The notes under the pieces: model-generated | The model's database searches: none | Seen by the model: only the letters and a program-made list of their open reading frames with translations | Told to the model about the DNA's origin: nothing | Assembly (NCBI GenBank): GCA_000697475.1 | Contig: JNEU01000734.1 | Coordinates: 248,001 to 312,000 of the forward strand | From: Lichtheimia corymbifera B2541 | Lineage: Eukaryota; Mucoromycota; Mucoromycetes; Mucorales; Lichtheimiaceae | Reading direction: 5' to 3' | DNA: 64,000 bases | Shown: positions 1 to 12,505 of the stretch, piece by piece | Position numbering within the stretch: position 1 is the stretch's first letter | How the letters are laid out: each line of letters begins with the position of its first letter | Translations under genes and position numbers: made by a program

Positions 1-191
1 TATGATGAGTCATCTATGCGAAATTTCCTCTTTGCCACACACACTTATCCATCGTGCCTGATTACTACATGTACGCTGCTTACCGCAAGTGCATCCCAAC
101 GAAGGAGGAGGGACTTGCAAAGATCATCGGTTTCAGATCTACTGCTAATTCCATTACTCCCATGTTCGTGGCTCTAAATATCACTGGTTGA
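1..191 (+). other. possible 3' end of a gene cut by the window edge
   Basis: Two overlapping forward frames are open from the left edge. One runs from about position 9 to a TGA at 189-191 and reads like protein near its end (DYYMYAAYRKCIPTKEEG, then a short tail). The other is open from base 1 to a TAA at 175-177. Neither resembles a family I know, and no splice acceptor settles the frame. It may be the last exon of a gene lying mostly outside the window, or simply non-coding. Confidence 0.2.
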
Positions 192-775
192 AGCCACATG
201 GCAATTTTTGGATCACATTATTTGGCTGGTTTTCAGAGGAAGACCCATGCTTTGTATCTACGCAATGTCTACCTAAAGGTTATGCTACCCAAACAAGTCG
301 CTGGTTGCAAAGGACCATTTTCCGTTGCATGTAGTGGATTCATCTATCAACAACCAGAGCTCGTTAATGATCCACCATGTGAATAAAAGCCCAAGCGGTA
401 TGCGTGTCGTGTAAAAACGATGCCCAAAACAAGCAGTACACAAGGTATATGTAGCCAAGGTTTTTTTTTCGAACTCAAAGGTTGAATCGGCAACAAAAAT
501 TTGACATTGAAGCAACCATTTTTGGTTTCCCAGCGCCACTCATGTTGTCTCACCAAGAATTGCATTAGCCGCCCTTCTACCAATATAAAGCACTCCATAG
601 CACTTAAAATGGATATCAAGCCTTTATGCCATATAACGAAATGCAATGAACAACCACGATTATACAGGATCAAATGCCAAACTTTATGATATGTTAAGCG
701 GGAAAAAGAGAAAGACAGTATGGGTTGCGTGGAATGTGGAACATGAAATGGGATGGGTTGAAAAGGATGTGTGGC
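192..775. other. intergenic region
   Basis: Short open frames occur on both strands but none has convincing protein character or splice context. The region should include the 3' flank of the phosphomannomutase gene, whose stop codon lies at 776. I see no RNA gene or repeat. Confidence 0.5.
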
Positions 776-1779
776 TTAAGGGAAGAGCTCCTTCAAGATG
801 GCGATGGTATCCTCAGGACGGGTCACTGCGTGGCCAGTAACATCAGGATGGTTGTAGATTTCATAGTCGTTGCCACCCTTGAAAGTCTTATCACCAAAGA
901 AGTGAATGGTCTTGAAACCTTCCTTTTCCAAATGGCGTAAGCAGTAGGTCTTGTCCCAGCCAGTAGGGAAAACGTCAAAGGAAATTTGGCCACCAATGGA
1001 ATAAGTCAAGTCCAAATGAGAGAAAGCAGCCTTCAAATCCTCAACAAACTTGCGTCGCAAACCACGTTCAAGATCATACTTTTCAAATTCGTTACGTTCT
1101 TCACGGGAGCAGTTACGGCCGATAGGAGACACATTGATCATGCCATTACGGAATTCAATGAAGGTACCACTATATAACAAAGGTCAAATGATATATTCCA
1201 GATCAACAGATCAAATGACACTTACCGCTTCTTTGGGAGATCCATATCAGCAATGTAACGCAAAATAAAGTTGACAAGCTTGTTGTATTCTTCATCACCG
1301 ATCCATTCAATGAAGCTCTACCATATACTGCATGAGTATCCATTCTTCTTCTGCACAACCTATCCACTGTACCTACCTGAGATGCCATCTGCTCACCAAG
1401 ACGATAGGCAGTCAAGCCATTTTCAGCGAAACAATAATCAAAATCCTGGGTCACTACAAGGATCATTACCCATATTAGCCTCCCATATTATGACTTTGCT
1501 CGTCATGCACTTACCGTTGGCACCAAGCTGTTCAACTTGCTTGCTCAAATCGGAGCCACCAACGAAACCAATGACGACCTTCTTGCGCAATTCAGCCAAG
1601 GTGTCAAGCATCTCCTGGGAAACGCTCTACAGGAGAGAGTAAAGGTTACCAACCGGTACAGAAAAAATCCATATCAAATCAAAACTTACACCACGAGCAG
1701 GAGTCAAGGTGCCGTCCACGTCAAAGAGAACAATGGTATCGGGTTGTGTGCGCTTGGAGAATTCAGTGATGGGAGCCAT
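776..1779 (-). CDS. sec53: phosphomannomutase (Sec53/PMM family)
   Basis: Converts mannose-6-phosphate to mannose-1-phosphate in the cytosol, feeding GDP-mannose for N-glycosylation, GPI anchors and cell-wall mannans. It is a HAD-superfamily enzyme. The first exon (1690-1779) carries the nucleophile motif [12 protein letters not shown]. The second exon contains [14 protein letters not shown]. The last exon (about 776-1167) has [14 protein letters not shown], the [20 protein letters not shown] block and [16 protein letters not shown], all typical PMM signatures. Five exons are visible: about 1690-1779, 1516-1635, 1382-1450, 1228-1318 and 776-1167, with GTAAGT-type donors. The ATG at 1779 lies just before the conserved N terminus and the stop follows ILKELFP, as in other PMMs. 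Interior exon ends were placed by eye and may be off by a few bases. Confidence 0.95.
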
Positions 1780-3142
1780 GGTGGAGATTGTAGATGATGA
1801 AAGCAAAGAGCCAACAGAATAGCCGAGCTGAGCCCTTCAAAAAGGGATCGACAGGTAACACGACTCCGCACCGCTTTTAGCGTCATCGATAGTTTGAGAT
1901 CCAAGGAGCTGAAGCCACGTTCTAATACTACCTCCGCGGAAGTAGGTTGTGCCAGGTATGTACTATGAATAGCTATCAACACAACAACAATAGCATCATC
2001 ATTCAGGTACAATGCACTCTTTTGTAATTGGGTAACGTGGCAACGCTTCCACCAGGGGACAACGTCGCAACATAGCAACAGAAGGTTTACTACTGAGTCT
2101 AGATCAAATCATCCCATCCTTTTCCCGCCACTTTCAGCATTTGTCCTAAAGTCAATTCATGCATACTTTTTATTCAATATTAGAAACGTATCAGTAAAAC
2201 GGTCATCAAATAAAGGATGTGTACATGCTCTCTTCTACTTCATCTTGTTGTTGTGCTGTGTTACCACGACACAATAAAAAGTGATGTATAGCAATTTCCT
2301 TGTTTTCTTATGATAGATGATGATGATTGAAGCTATTGGGAACTTGGAATGTAAATGAATCCAAGATCTACCTCGAATGTCCCACAAGTACATATGTAGC
2401 ACAAACAATTGACAGTGTATCATATCCTCGGATTAGTGCTATTTTCATGCTTTTCATTCTTCTTCAACCTATTTAAAAAAGTCCAAGATGCAGTGCTTTG
2501 GAGAGGATGTTTCACAGCTTAGCTACAGACCATACATATGATGAAAGTTGGTGATGATGATGGTCTCCTTGAAAGAAGCGCCATAAGGTTTAGTTCATTG
2601 TAGATAAGGTTAAGGGTAAGATGATATGTGTTCGATACGAAAAATGGCGCGCAAGAGATATTATACAACAAAGCAGAGTGATGGGCAAGAAAGGATTACT
2701 AGAATAATTCCTCAAACAAGGAAAACGTGTGTGTGCACACATGGATAATCGATGGTCAATTAAAGGGTGCGTTGTGCCTTCCTATTAAAGTAGGTGATTG
2801 TAAGGTTGTGTCACAGAAGATCGAACATGTGAGAGTAGATGTGGGCAAGCAAACCTCCAGACCAGGATTGCTATGTGAACAAGAACAACTCATCCAGTGA
2901 CATTTTTATGCAACATGATATAACTTGATCCATTGAATAAAAAGTACAAGTGATGAAAATAGATGGAATATATCACTCTTCTCCCAATGCAGCATATACA
3001 AAGGTGCGTGCCTGATTTGGTATCCTGAGTTTTGTCTTACTCCTTATACTTTTCCCTCTCTCTCTCTCTCTCTCTTTTTCTCGTATTCACTCGCATTCTT
3101 TTTCCTTTCTTATCGTTCCTTTGTCGTTGTGAATCAACTGCC
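1780..3142. other. intergenic region between divergent genes
   Basis: About 1.36 kb between the phosphomannomutase and RasGAP start codons, so it should hold both promoters. The only clear structure is a pyrimidine-rich (CT)n tract at about 3055-3077, some 65 bases before the RasGAP ATG, a common feature of fungal core promoters or 5' leaders. I found no gene or RNA here. Confidence 0.6.
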
Positions 3143-6100
3143 ATGGTTCAATCGTATGGTTATTCTCCTGGTGCAGGCACCATTGTCTCCCGAGCAGTAG
3201 CAGCAGCAGCAGCAAACAATCACCATTCAAGCAAAAAAGCAGGTCGCACCTCTAAGCGTTATTCTGTATCTGCATTCTACTCCATGGCAGCTGAACAAGA
3301 TAATGAAGTGGAGGATGAGCTCGCCCAAGGCAAGTCAACATGACCATGTGGTACTTTGCAATTCTCAATGTAACTTCTTGTACTTATATCTCCCCCTTAC
3401 TCTGACAGCTCAAAGGAAGCTACGCGACCTCAAGACAAAAATCTCGGCTCAGTCGAAAAAGAACTTTGTATTGGAGCGTGATGTTCGCTATCTCGATTCA
3501 CGTATTGCTTTATTGATCCAGAATCGTATTGCATTGAGCGAGGTCAGTATCTATGTGGAAAAAGTGTGAATTGGAGGGAGGTGGATGTGAGAATGCCTTT
3601 ATTTTTAAAAGTGCGTGTGTGTGTGCATGTATGGTTGCTAACATGATTCAAATATCTTAGCAAAATGAAATGGTAGCCCATTTTGAGGAGCATGGAGAAG
3701 GAGACAGTGATTTCTATCCAGACGACCGCAAAATCCAGCTCTATGGCAACCTATTCTTTATCCTGCAAAGCGAACCACGACACATAGCAACGTTATGTCG
3801 ACTCGTCAATTTGGCTGAAATTGATACGCTGCTTCAGACCGTCATGTTTACATTGTATGGCAACCAATATGAAAGCCGTGAAGAACATTTATTGTTGACC
3901 ATGTTCCAGGTATGGTGTTGACAATGGCAAAGAGCTATATTAGTAGTAACATGATCATATGGATTAGAATGTGCTGGCTGCTCAATTTGAAACGTCGACT
4001 GAATTTGGTTCTCTGCTACGAGCGAATACACCCGTGTCGCGGATGATGACAACATATACGCGACGTGGGCCTGGTCAAGCCTATCTCAAGTCTGTCTTAG
4101 CAGAAAAGATCAACAGCCTAGTGGAACACAAGGACTTGAATTTGGAAATCAATCCTCTCAAGGCAAGTAATCACTGAATTGGGAAGGATCATGCAAGGAA
4201 ACAAGTGCTAATGCATGCGATACAGGTATATGAGCAAATGGTTGCACAAATCGAACAAGACCGGGGACAACTCCCACAAGATATGCCGAGAAGTGTTACG
4301 CCTGAAGTGGCTGCTGAGAACCCAGATGTCCAAGCCATCATTCAACCACGTCTAAAAATGCTCATGGAGATTGCTGAAAGCTTTTTATCCACTATCCTTG
4401 CATCAACTGACGCTGTGCCTTATGGTATCCGATGGATCTGCAAGCAAATTCGATCTTTGACCAAGCGAAAGAGTCCCAATGCTTCTGAATTCTCAGTATG
4501 CTCAATGATTGGAGGCTTTTTCTTTTTACGTTTCATCAATCCTGCTATTGTTACCCCACGAGCCTATATGCTTTTGGAGAATGCACCCAACAAACATCCA
4601 CGAAGAACATTGACATTGGTATAATCCAACCTAACAAGTGTATATTTTTCTTCCTACTGACTAATAGGATGATCATGATAGATTGCCAAGATGCTGCAAA
4701 ATCTCGCCAACCGCCCTTCTTACGCCAAAGAGAGTTACATGCTTCCAACCAATCCGTTTGTCGAATCCAACAAGCAACGCATCAACAAATTCCTCAACGA
4801 GCTATGTGAAGTGAGCGACTTTTATGAATCACTGGAAATGGATCAATACATGGCACTATCAAAGAAGGATATCGTCCTCAACATCACGCTGAATGAGATA
4901 TACAGCACCCAGTCACTTATTTTGCAGCATTTGGATATTCTTGCACCTAAAGAAAAAGATCATATTCGTGTTCTGATGAATGAGATTGGTCCTTCAATTC
5001 CACAAGTGTCACGCAAAGAAAATAAGGCTATCGAGTTACCATTATTCAGTCGTTGGGAAGTTCCCATTCAAGGTATGAGAAGAAGAATGGGCATCCCCTT
5101 TGTCATTGTAATGTTGACATGTTCATTGTGTTACAGATTTGACTACCGCATTGATGTCTGAGAACAACATTACACAAAACGACATTCTATACATGGAGAC
5201 AAAAGCCATTTACGTCCAGCTTATTCGATCACTACCCCATCTTGCTGCATCGGCTGCTGCTGGTGGACCACTGGATCTTGATTATATTGCAGAGACAGCA
5301 GCAACCACCAAAGATACACAGCTCGTACGGAAGGGAATCAAGGTTAAAGACATGTTGCGTGAACTCGAGGATGCTGGCATCGTTGATCATCGTGATGGAT
5401 ACAAGTTGCTCGTAGAAGAAATCACCCAGGAGCTCGCACATCTCGGCAACTTGAAAGAAAAGGTCATTCAAGAGCTCGACTCATTGGAAAGCGTATACAA
5501 GGCCATTCTTGATCACAATACTTTCCTCCGAAGCCAGCTTGAGAGTTACAAAGCCTATCTGCAGAATGTACGTATCCAAAGCGGCAGCGACAAGAAATCC
5601 AAAAACTCGGTTGGCATCGGTGTCGAAGTGGATGGCATGCCCAAAAAACCGAAAAAGCAATCCGCCCAAGGACCTGTCAAATTCACTCACAGTCAAATGG
5701 AGAAGGATGGTGTTATTGCAGAAAGCACAGTGCCTGAAAGCAGGTGAGTTACCCCCTTGGGATGGGCTTGTAGATGGAATACATGCTGATATATCAATGG
5801 ATCTAGGCGTCCCAACATCTTTTTCCTCATTACATCACCTTTACCTGGTACATTTATGATTGCCATGCACTTTAAAGGTGAGCTTCTTTTCCTATATGGC
5901 TATCTTATCATAGTGATTAACATGTTGGGAATATTCAGGACGAGAAAAGCCGATCCTTGAGATGGATCTCAAGCTGGATGATCTGCTGGAAAAGGTACTT
6001 GACAACACAAGTGTATCAAGGACAAGGGTCACTTATCATTTGTATGTATAGCAACAAGATAATGTTGAATTGCTCGACCTTGAATATGTGCGACTGAATG

Positions 6101-6153
6101 TGTCCAGAATCCTGACGTTATTGAACAAGACATTTGTTACCCGTAATAAGTAA
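3143..6153 (+). CDS. Ras GTPase-activating protein (Gap1/Sar1/GapA-like, IQGAP-type GAP domain with RasGAP C-terminal domain)
   Basis: Predicted to stimulate GTP hydrolysis by Ras. I place ten exons: 3143-3329, 3409-3542, 3661-3909, 3968-4162, 4226-4618, 4682-5072, 5137-5743, 5807-5877, 5939-5994 and 6052-6153. All phases add up to 794 codons plus stop. After a short Ala/Ser-rich N terminus and a heptad-like stretch ([15 protein letters not shown]), the GAP domain spans exons 3-5: [20 protein letters not shown] with the probable arginine finger, then [20 protein letters not shown]. The conserved RasGAP C-terminal domain fills exons 6-10 ([10 protein letters not shown], then [20 protein letters not shown]). 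No calponin-homology or IQ region is present, so it resembles S. pombe gap1 and Aspergillus GapA rather than Rng2/IQGAP. Introns 1 and 4 have GC..AG boundaries. An upstream ATG at 3032 would add a hydrophobic leader; I prefer 3143 (GCCATGG context). Confidence 0.93.
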
Positions 6154-6663
6154 GTATCCCACCCAATCCTGTTTTCCCTTCCTATTTTCTCTCCTTTACC
6201 TAGCGAGAGACCTTTACACTCTTACGAACAATGTGAATCTTACCAGGGCTGGTTTGTTCTCTTAAACGAGTTCACCGAAACAAGCGATTAGCAAGACACT
6301 ATTTGGTTGTATCACCACACAGGGATAACAAGCACCACCATCACCACCGCCGCCACTTTTTTCTTTTATTACTACAACAACACACACATTTACCACCACT
6401 TCCGCTCTTAATCATTTTATTGCTGTTCCTCTCCTCCTCAATCAACATATCCCCCGGAGAAAATTCGCACACACACACACACAACATACATTAATAGGCT
6501 TTGTAAAGCAAAACTCCATAAACATATTTGATTTCTGATGGGTGCAATGAAAGAATGAAAAGTATATTGTCGGATGATGCAAATGTATTGTCATTATTGC
6601 ACAGGGAGATATGGACAAAGGGAGTGAAAAGATGCGGTTGTATAAAAGGTACATGTATTATAG
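6154..6663. other. convergent intergenic region
   Basis: Shared 3' flank of the RasGAP (+) and WDR82 (-) genes. It holds CACCAC-rich and (AC)n low-complexity stretches (about 6328-6400 and 6470-6483) and no credible gene. Confidence 0.6.
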
Positions 6664-8248
6664 CTATAGTGCTGGTTGCTTGGATTGCCAGAATTCCTAT
6701 ATAAATCATGTTGTGAGATACACCGTTCGACATGATAAGGGATATGTAAAGGGAATGGAATCTTCGACCGACATAAACCAACATCTCCATTTTCCTTGGG
6801 AGTATCGGGGAACAGCAGTCGTTGCTTTGAGGATGGAAAAAAAAGAGAGAGAGAGAACCAATACTTACAAGCTCGTCGGATCCTGTGACAAACATCATGT
6901 AATAAGGATTGAAGCCAAAGACTCGAAGATTATCGGTATGAGGAGTATCCAATGCCGTCATGGGTGTATTATCTTGAATCACACCGGCCGTTGAAGCTGG
7001 ATTCTCTATATCCCAAATGTATAATTTGCCATCACGTCCTCCTATAAAAAGGTACCCGTTTGAGTCCATTGTCCTTAATACAGCTTATTTCATAGCCTAC
7101 CTGAAAATACGAATCTTCCATCCGGTGAAAGGCCCGTTTCCTCGCCACAAGTATCAACACCCAATCGCGGAAACCCACTGAGCCTCTGGATAATATTCCC
7201 ACTGAATGCATCAAGTATATAGTGCGTTTGTCCTGAAGTCGAGAGCAGTATGTGCTTGCCATTGTTGGTGAATTTCAGACTGGTCCAATCCGGTAGGCCC
7301 TTTGGATAGTAATATGTATCTGATATCTCGCACGTTGCAAATGGTCCCTGATAATACCCATTTAGATCACCTTTCCTTGTCGACTATTTCAAATAGCATC
7401 CAAACTTACTGATTCATACGCTCGCAAATCATACATTTTAACTGTGCTTGAATCAACGCCTAACGCGAAGATGAGACCTTCAGGATCGAAAGCTGCTGTT
7501 GGACGTCCTCTAGCATGTACAACACCCTGTCCAATATGCAAAAAAGCTTTAATATGCCTTTTCCCAATAGAATAAACATGCATAATGATTTACCTGACAT
7601 GTCGGTGATCTCAAATCCCATAATCGAACGGTTTTGTCAAGTGAAGATGAAAGAAATTGATCGTCTATTGGTGACATCTCCAGTGACACGACCCTATATC
7701 CCAAGGCATAGATCAATATTTTGAACGCTTCTCATCCTTTTTCGCGCATCATCCTTACTTGTCCTTGTGTCCACGAAAATATCGAATGAACTTGTTGTCG
7801 TGTACAGAAAGATATCGCAGGGTATCTAATGATCGGCGTCATTTGAGGGAGGAAAACAGGCGTCAATCACTATATCCAGAATAGCGCATATGGACCATTA
7901 GGATCTCACCGTCTTCTTTTGTTGAGGCATAAATAACCGTTGTCTTTTGATGAGTGAATCGTGCTAGATTGACGCCATATTTCTTGCTGTGTAAAGTACT
8001 CTGGTGTCTGTAAAACCAATGAGCAAATTGTCGATAAATGGATCGTGGCATTGTGGGTTGAGATCTGGTACATACTTGCCCTCTCGACAGTTGTAAATGT
8101 GTAAACTCTCATCTTGAGCCGAAGTAACACAAAGTTCTCCACTATCGTCAAAGCATAATGAGGTGACGGGTTGGCGATTGTCTCTGAATGTCTTTGCTGC
8201 TACGCATTCTCCCAGTACGGAAGGAGACAGCGTTATCTCGCCGTCCAT
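6664..8248 (-). CDS. swd2: WD40-repeat protein Swd2/WDR82, COMPASS and cleavage/polyadenylation subunit
   Basis: Swd2/WDR82 is a seven-bladed WD40 protein of the Set1/COMPASS histone H3K4 methyltransferase, and in yeast also of the cleavage and polyadenylation factor. The first exon (8076-8248) encodes [14 protein letters not shown] and [20 protein letters not shown]. Later exons encode [73 protein letters not shown] and [15 protein letters not shown], matching WDR82 blade by blade. The C terminus needs a last exon at 6664-6696, reached by a 172-nt intron (6697-6868). It gives [15 protein letters not shown], equivalent to the AFWLP end of animal WDR82. Reading through the donor instead gives an implausible tail. 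About eight exons; middle boundaries are approximate. Confidence 0.92.
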
Positions 8249-9041
8249 AATTTGAAAAACTGTGTGTGTGTTGAGAAAGAAAGTGAGCGCGCGTTACTCG
8301 CCTACTCGCGTTGGATTAGACCGCAAGCAATCTCCGCGACTAGACTTCGACACACGACAGCTTCCATCCTTTTCACTACTATAGAAAACTTTTTCTTGTA
8401 TGCTTGATTACTCACAGCTCTAAATAAATATTGCCATGGTTTTCAATGGAGAAATGCTTAAATGTTCCAGACGGGCATCCTATGGATTCATCATACATGT
8501 CAAATTGGATTTTATCTACACAGCAGCTCCTGCAGACTTGAGGTCAAAATTTACTTGCTACTGAAGAAGGGCAATCCCTTCATAAGTTGGATACATAATA
8601 GCCAGGTCCATACTACCTTCTCTTGAGATTATAGCTATATGAGCAAGCGATACCCGGTAACACAATCAAGCCCAAGTGATAATAAGCATAATTGCATTGG
8701 CGTGGGCGTGGGTGGGTGGGTTCAGCATACGTAGTCAGGGATCAACGGGTGACAACAGACATCGTCTTATCATAAATTCATTCAACTTTCTTTGCTATCT
8801 AACACGCCTCATAATACATGCATATGAATACCAGTATGCACATTGCTGGAATGGGTGTGCCATCCAGTAGATGTTATCACTAGACGTTAATGCATATATA
8901 CAACATGTCGCGTGGAGATATCATACACATGGCGGAATATAGCACCGTACGTTAATAAGGTGACTATTTTCTCTCAAACCTATGCCATTCAGCGATGATT
9001 ATAGCTTTAAAAAATGAAGGACGAGGACGAGGTAGCCGTGG
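8249..9041. other. intergenic region
   Basis: Upstream of WDR82 (-). It contains the WDR82 promoter and 5' leader. No convincing open frame, repeat or RNA gene was seen. Confidence 0.5.
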
Positions 9042-9395
9042 TTACCATGTTTCGCTTACATAGTTACCACTGTTTACTACCATCATATCATCACAAGACG
9101 CATTACCAGGGAGAGTAGGAGTCACTTTTCCAAGTTCTGGGGTATTGAAAGATAAATTATGATGGCTTTGCTGTAGCACCATATTTAGTGGCCTTCCACA
9201 ATACTGCTCTGCTATTTCAACCCCCGTAATCACAAGAGGATGATAATGTGGCAAGTGTCCATACGCATCTGTGTAATCGAGTACATCTGAATTCAATATC
9301 ACTACGGATTCATTCAATCGAAAAAAATAGCATTTATTTTGAAGGGGGGTTGCACTGAATACGTAGTCAGCATGATCATCGGCATACAATATCAT
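9042..9395 (-). CDS. unrecognised 117-codon open reading frame
   Basis: A single ATG-initiated frame of 117 codons with ordinary amino-acid composition (for example NKCYFFRLNESVVILNSDVL and HYHPLVITGVEIAEQY). I do not recognise it. It lies head-to-head with ubc4, only about 70 bases from that ATG, so its 5' part would share the ubc4 promoter. It could be a small real gene, one exon of a longer gene, or chance. No membrane segment or signal peptide is evident. Confidence 0.3.
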   Translation of the reverse strand: MILYADDHADYVFSATPLQNKCYFFRLNESVVILNSDVLDYTDAYGHLPHYHPLVITGVEIAEQYCGRPLNMVLQQSHHNLSFNTPELGKVTPTLPGNASCDDMMVVNSGNYVSETW

Positions 9396-9464
9396 GCATC
9401 ATACAAAGTCCGCATGGTGTGTGCTGTGCCATCTCTTACACTCGTTGCTCCTCCCATAAATACT

Positions 9465-10325
<861 letters not shown>

Positions 10326-10489
10326 TCTAGTTGATGTAGTCATTCATTTTTTGTCGTTTATCCATCACAATTACAACTTGAATGTCCAACAATGCTTCTC
10401 AACATATTCAGGGATTGATTATTTGCGTAAAGGGTACCAACTTCATTATTGATGAGAGGGGGGAATTGACAGAGGATATAAATCTATGA

Positions 10490-11607
10490 TTACACGCGTG
10501 GCTTGAAATTGATGGCATTTTCTTGAAAGAAACGATCCACAGAATATGCTGGCCGAGATAAGAGCATGTCGACATGTGGCACACACATGCTACTGGACGT
10601 CTCACGCACCCAATCAAGGTATCGCACCATGGTATCAATGAGAGTAGCTAAAAATGGAATGATGTTTGAGATGAATGAAATGGTTTCATTGTTGAAGTAT
10701 ACCTGTTGGCAAAGAAAATGCACGTGTGCTGTAGTCGTATGCTCCTTTTGAAAGCGGGTCATTGTACATGAGACGTTGTTCTTGTTTGATCCGTGCATCA
10801 AACCAAATATCATGTGCGAGTTGTTCGAGGTAAAATTGGGTATCCATAGGACGCACAGCCTTGTATTTGAGTGAATTGCATCCTGTAGCCTTAGCCAAGC
10901 GGGTAACCAGCTCTTTGGCAGTGACAGGCTCAGGACCTGTAAGCGTATAGACTTGTCCATCGTGCTCATTGTCAAGGTGAACTGGAAGGATACTATGATC
11001 CCAATTGAGTACAATGGCTTGCACCACGCTGCATAGATCCGTCATATCTATCGGGCACAATTCGGTGTCTGGATGCAATGGCAGGGGAAGCTGAGCGTGT
11101 TTTTCAACAAAAGGTGCCCATAGATGCAAATGTTGGGTTGTCCAATCCGGTCTACAAGATACCTCGTAAGTATGAGAATGGCAAGCCATATTATATGACA
11201 TGTAAATATTACCTTAAAATGGTCCATTGACAAGATGAGCTGACAACTTGCTCTTCAATCATGGCGTAATCTTGCAGCGGCCCAACGGCACCCACATGCG
11301 ATATGCAAATGATCGACTTGACGCCTGCTTGACTAGCTGCTGCACAAAGGTTCTCATTGTAGGCCACTCGGTTGGATTCATCGCCTACAGCCAAGATCAT
11401 GTACTCGACATTTCGCAATACGTCCACCAATTGCTCTGTATTTGTATAATCAACAGGCCGTACGTCAATGCCCTTGTATCCAAAATTCAAACAGGGCCTT
11501 TTGTTTTCGCAAAGAACGCGCATCTGTGGTATCAGGTGCTTGTGCTGAGCCAAATGCGACGTAATGCAATGGCCAAGATAATGGTCGGCACTTGTAATAA
11601 CGAGCAT
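10490..11607 (-). CDS. NmrA-like NAD(P)-binding Rossmann-fold protein
   Basis: Atypical short-chain dehydrogenase (NmrA/HSCARG) fold, usually a redox sensor or reductase; substrate unknown. Three exons, 11213-11607, 10703-11151 and 10490-10647, give exactly 333 codons with matching phases. The N terminus is a Rossmann start (MLVITSADHYLGHCITSHLA), although the usual GxxGxxG is degenerate here (S-A-D-H-Y-L-G), which leaves cofactor binding in doubt. YMILAVGDESNRVAYNENLC and SIICISHVGAVGPLQDYAMI match the central NmrA region. The second exon carries VYTLTGPEPVTAKELVTRLA, the normal NmrA C-terminal half. Its ATG is the first in frame, and the upstream gap to the next confident gene is about 900 bases. 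Confidence 0.85.
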
Positions 11608-11634
11608 TGTATAATATCAAGTAGGTAGAAAAGA

Positions 11635-11898
11635 TCAAAGGAAAAGCTGCGTAAGAGAGAGTGAGAGAAAGAGACAATGGGTCATCTTTGGCTTTTTCTC
11701 AGGATTACTTTTTATATGGATGAATGAGAGCAACGCATAATGCTGCAAGAATGTATGTGCTTGCCAATTGTAATCATTGTTGTCCACATGCGACTTGAGT
11801 TCTGCCGAGCCGGCCGGATCCTTGGAAAGGTAGGGATAGTGAATCAACATTTGCTGTATGTATGCACGCTTCTTTGGTCTGTTTCTTTTCTTGTGCAT
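11635..11898 (-). CDS. possible small hypothetical protein upstream of the NmrA-like gene
   Basis: An ATG-initiated frame of 87 codons ending 28 bases before the NmrA-like start codon, on the same strand. The middle part (HYPYLSKDPAGSAELKSHVD, YNWQAHTFLQHYALLSF) has natural protein character, but I recognise no family and see no splice structure. It may be leader sequence of the NmrA-like mRNA, a small gene, or chance. Confidence 0.2.
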   Translation of the reverse strand: MHKKRNRPKKRAYIQQMLIHYPYLSKDPAGSAELKSHVDNNDYNWQAHTFLQHYALLSFIHIKSNPEKKPKMTHCLFLSLSLTQLFL

Positions 11899-12505
11899 CT
11901 CATTGCGGCGGGTACTGGTCAAAATTGCAATTGTGTTTGTTCCCTGCACCAACCATCACTATCTTTGCCATTGTTTGGGACACAGCTTGACTGCAGGTTT
12001 GACCTGTTGCTGTCAATGGTGCGTCCATTGTCTACCACAACATATATCGCTAGACCCCTCATACTTCCAAAAATACACCTCTTCCAAAAGCGATCCACTC
12101 ATTGTTTGCATGGATATGCATTATAAATTCATGCTTTGTCTCGGGATGACCGGATTATCGTTTACTAGATACACATACTCCAAAATTCATTAATACAACC
12201 TGCATTATCTTATGACGTTTTCTTTGTTCCCAAATTATCGTTTTGAGTCCCCCCTTTTCTTCTCATTCTTTTTTTGTCAAGGCTGCGCCCTTCTCGTTCC
12301 ATTATATGGAAAAACACATCTTCCGAGGAAAATCCTACTTTATACGCATTCATGCACATATCCAATGCATTGTTGAAACAAATAGATTTTCTTCCATGTT
12401 TATATGAGGAACAAGTAAGTAAGAATCGGATTACTGGGGTTGTCTATGATATGGAATCGTTGGTTGTAGTAGTACAGTAGTAAGGATCAACCATGGATGG
12501 GGTTT
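11899..12505. other. intergenic region
   Basis: Open frames on the + strand here have skewed composition and no recognisable sequence. I see no repeat, RNA gene or conserved motif. It includes the 3' flank of the cytochrome b5-acyl-CoA dehydrogenase gene. Confidence 0.5.
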
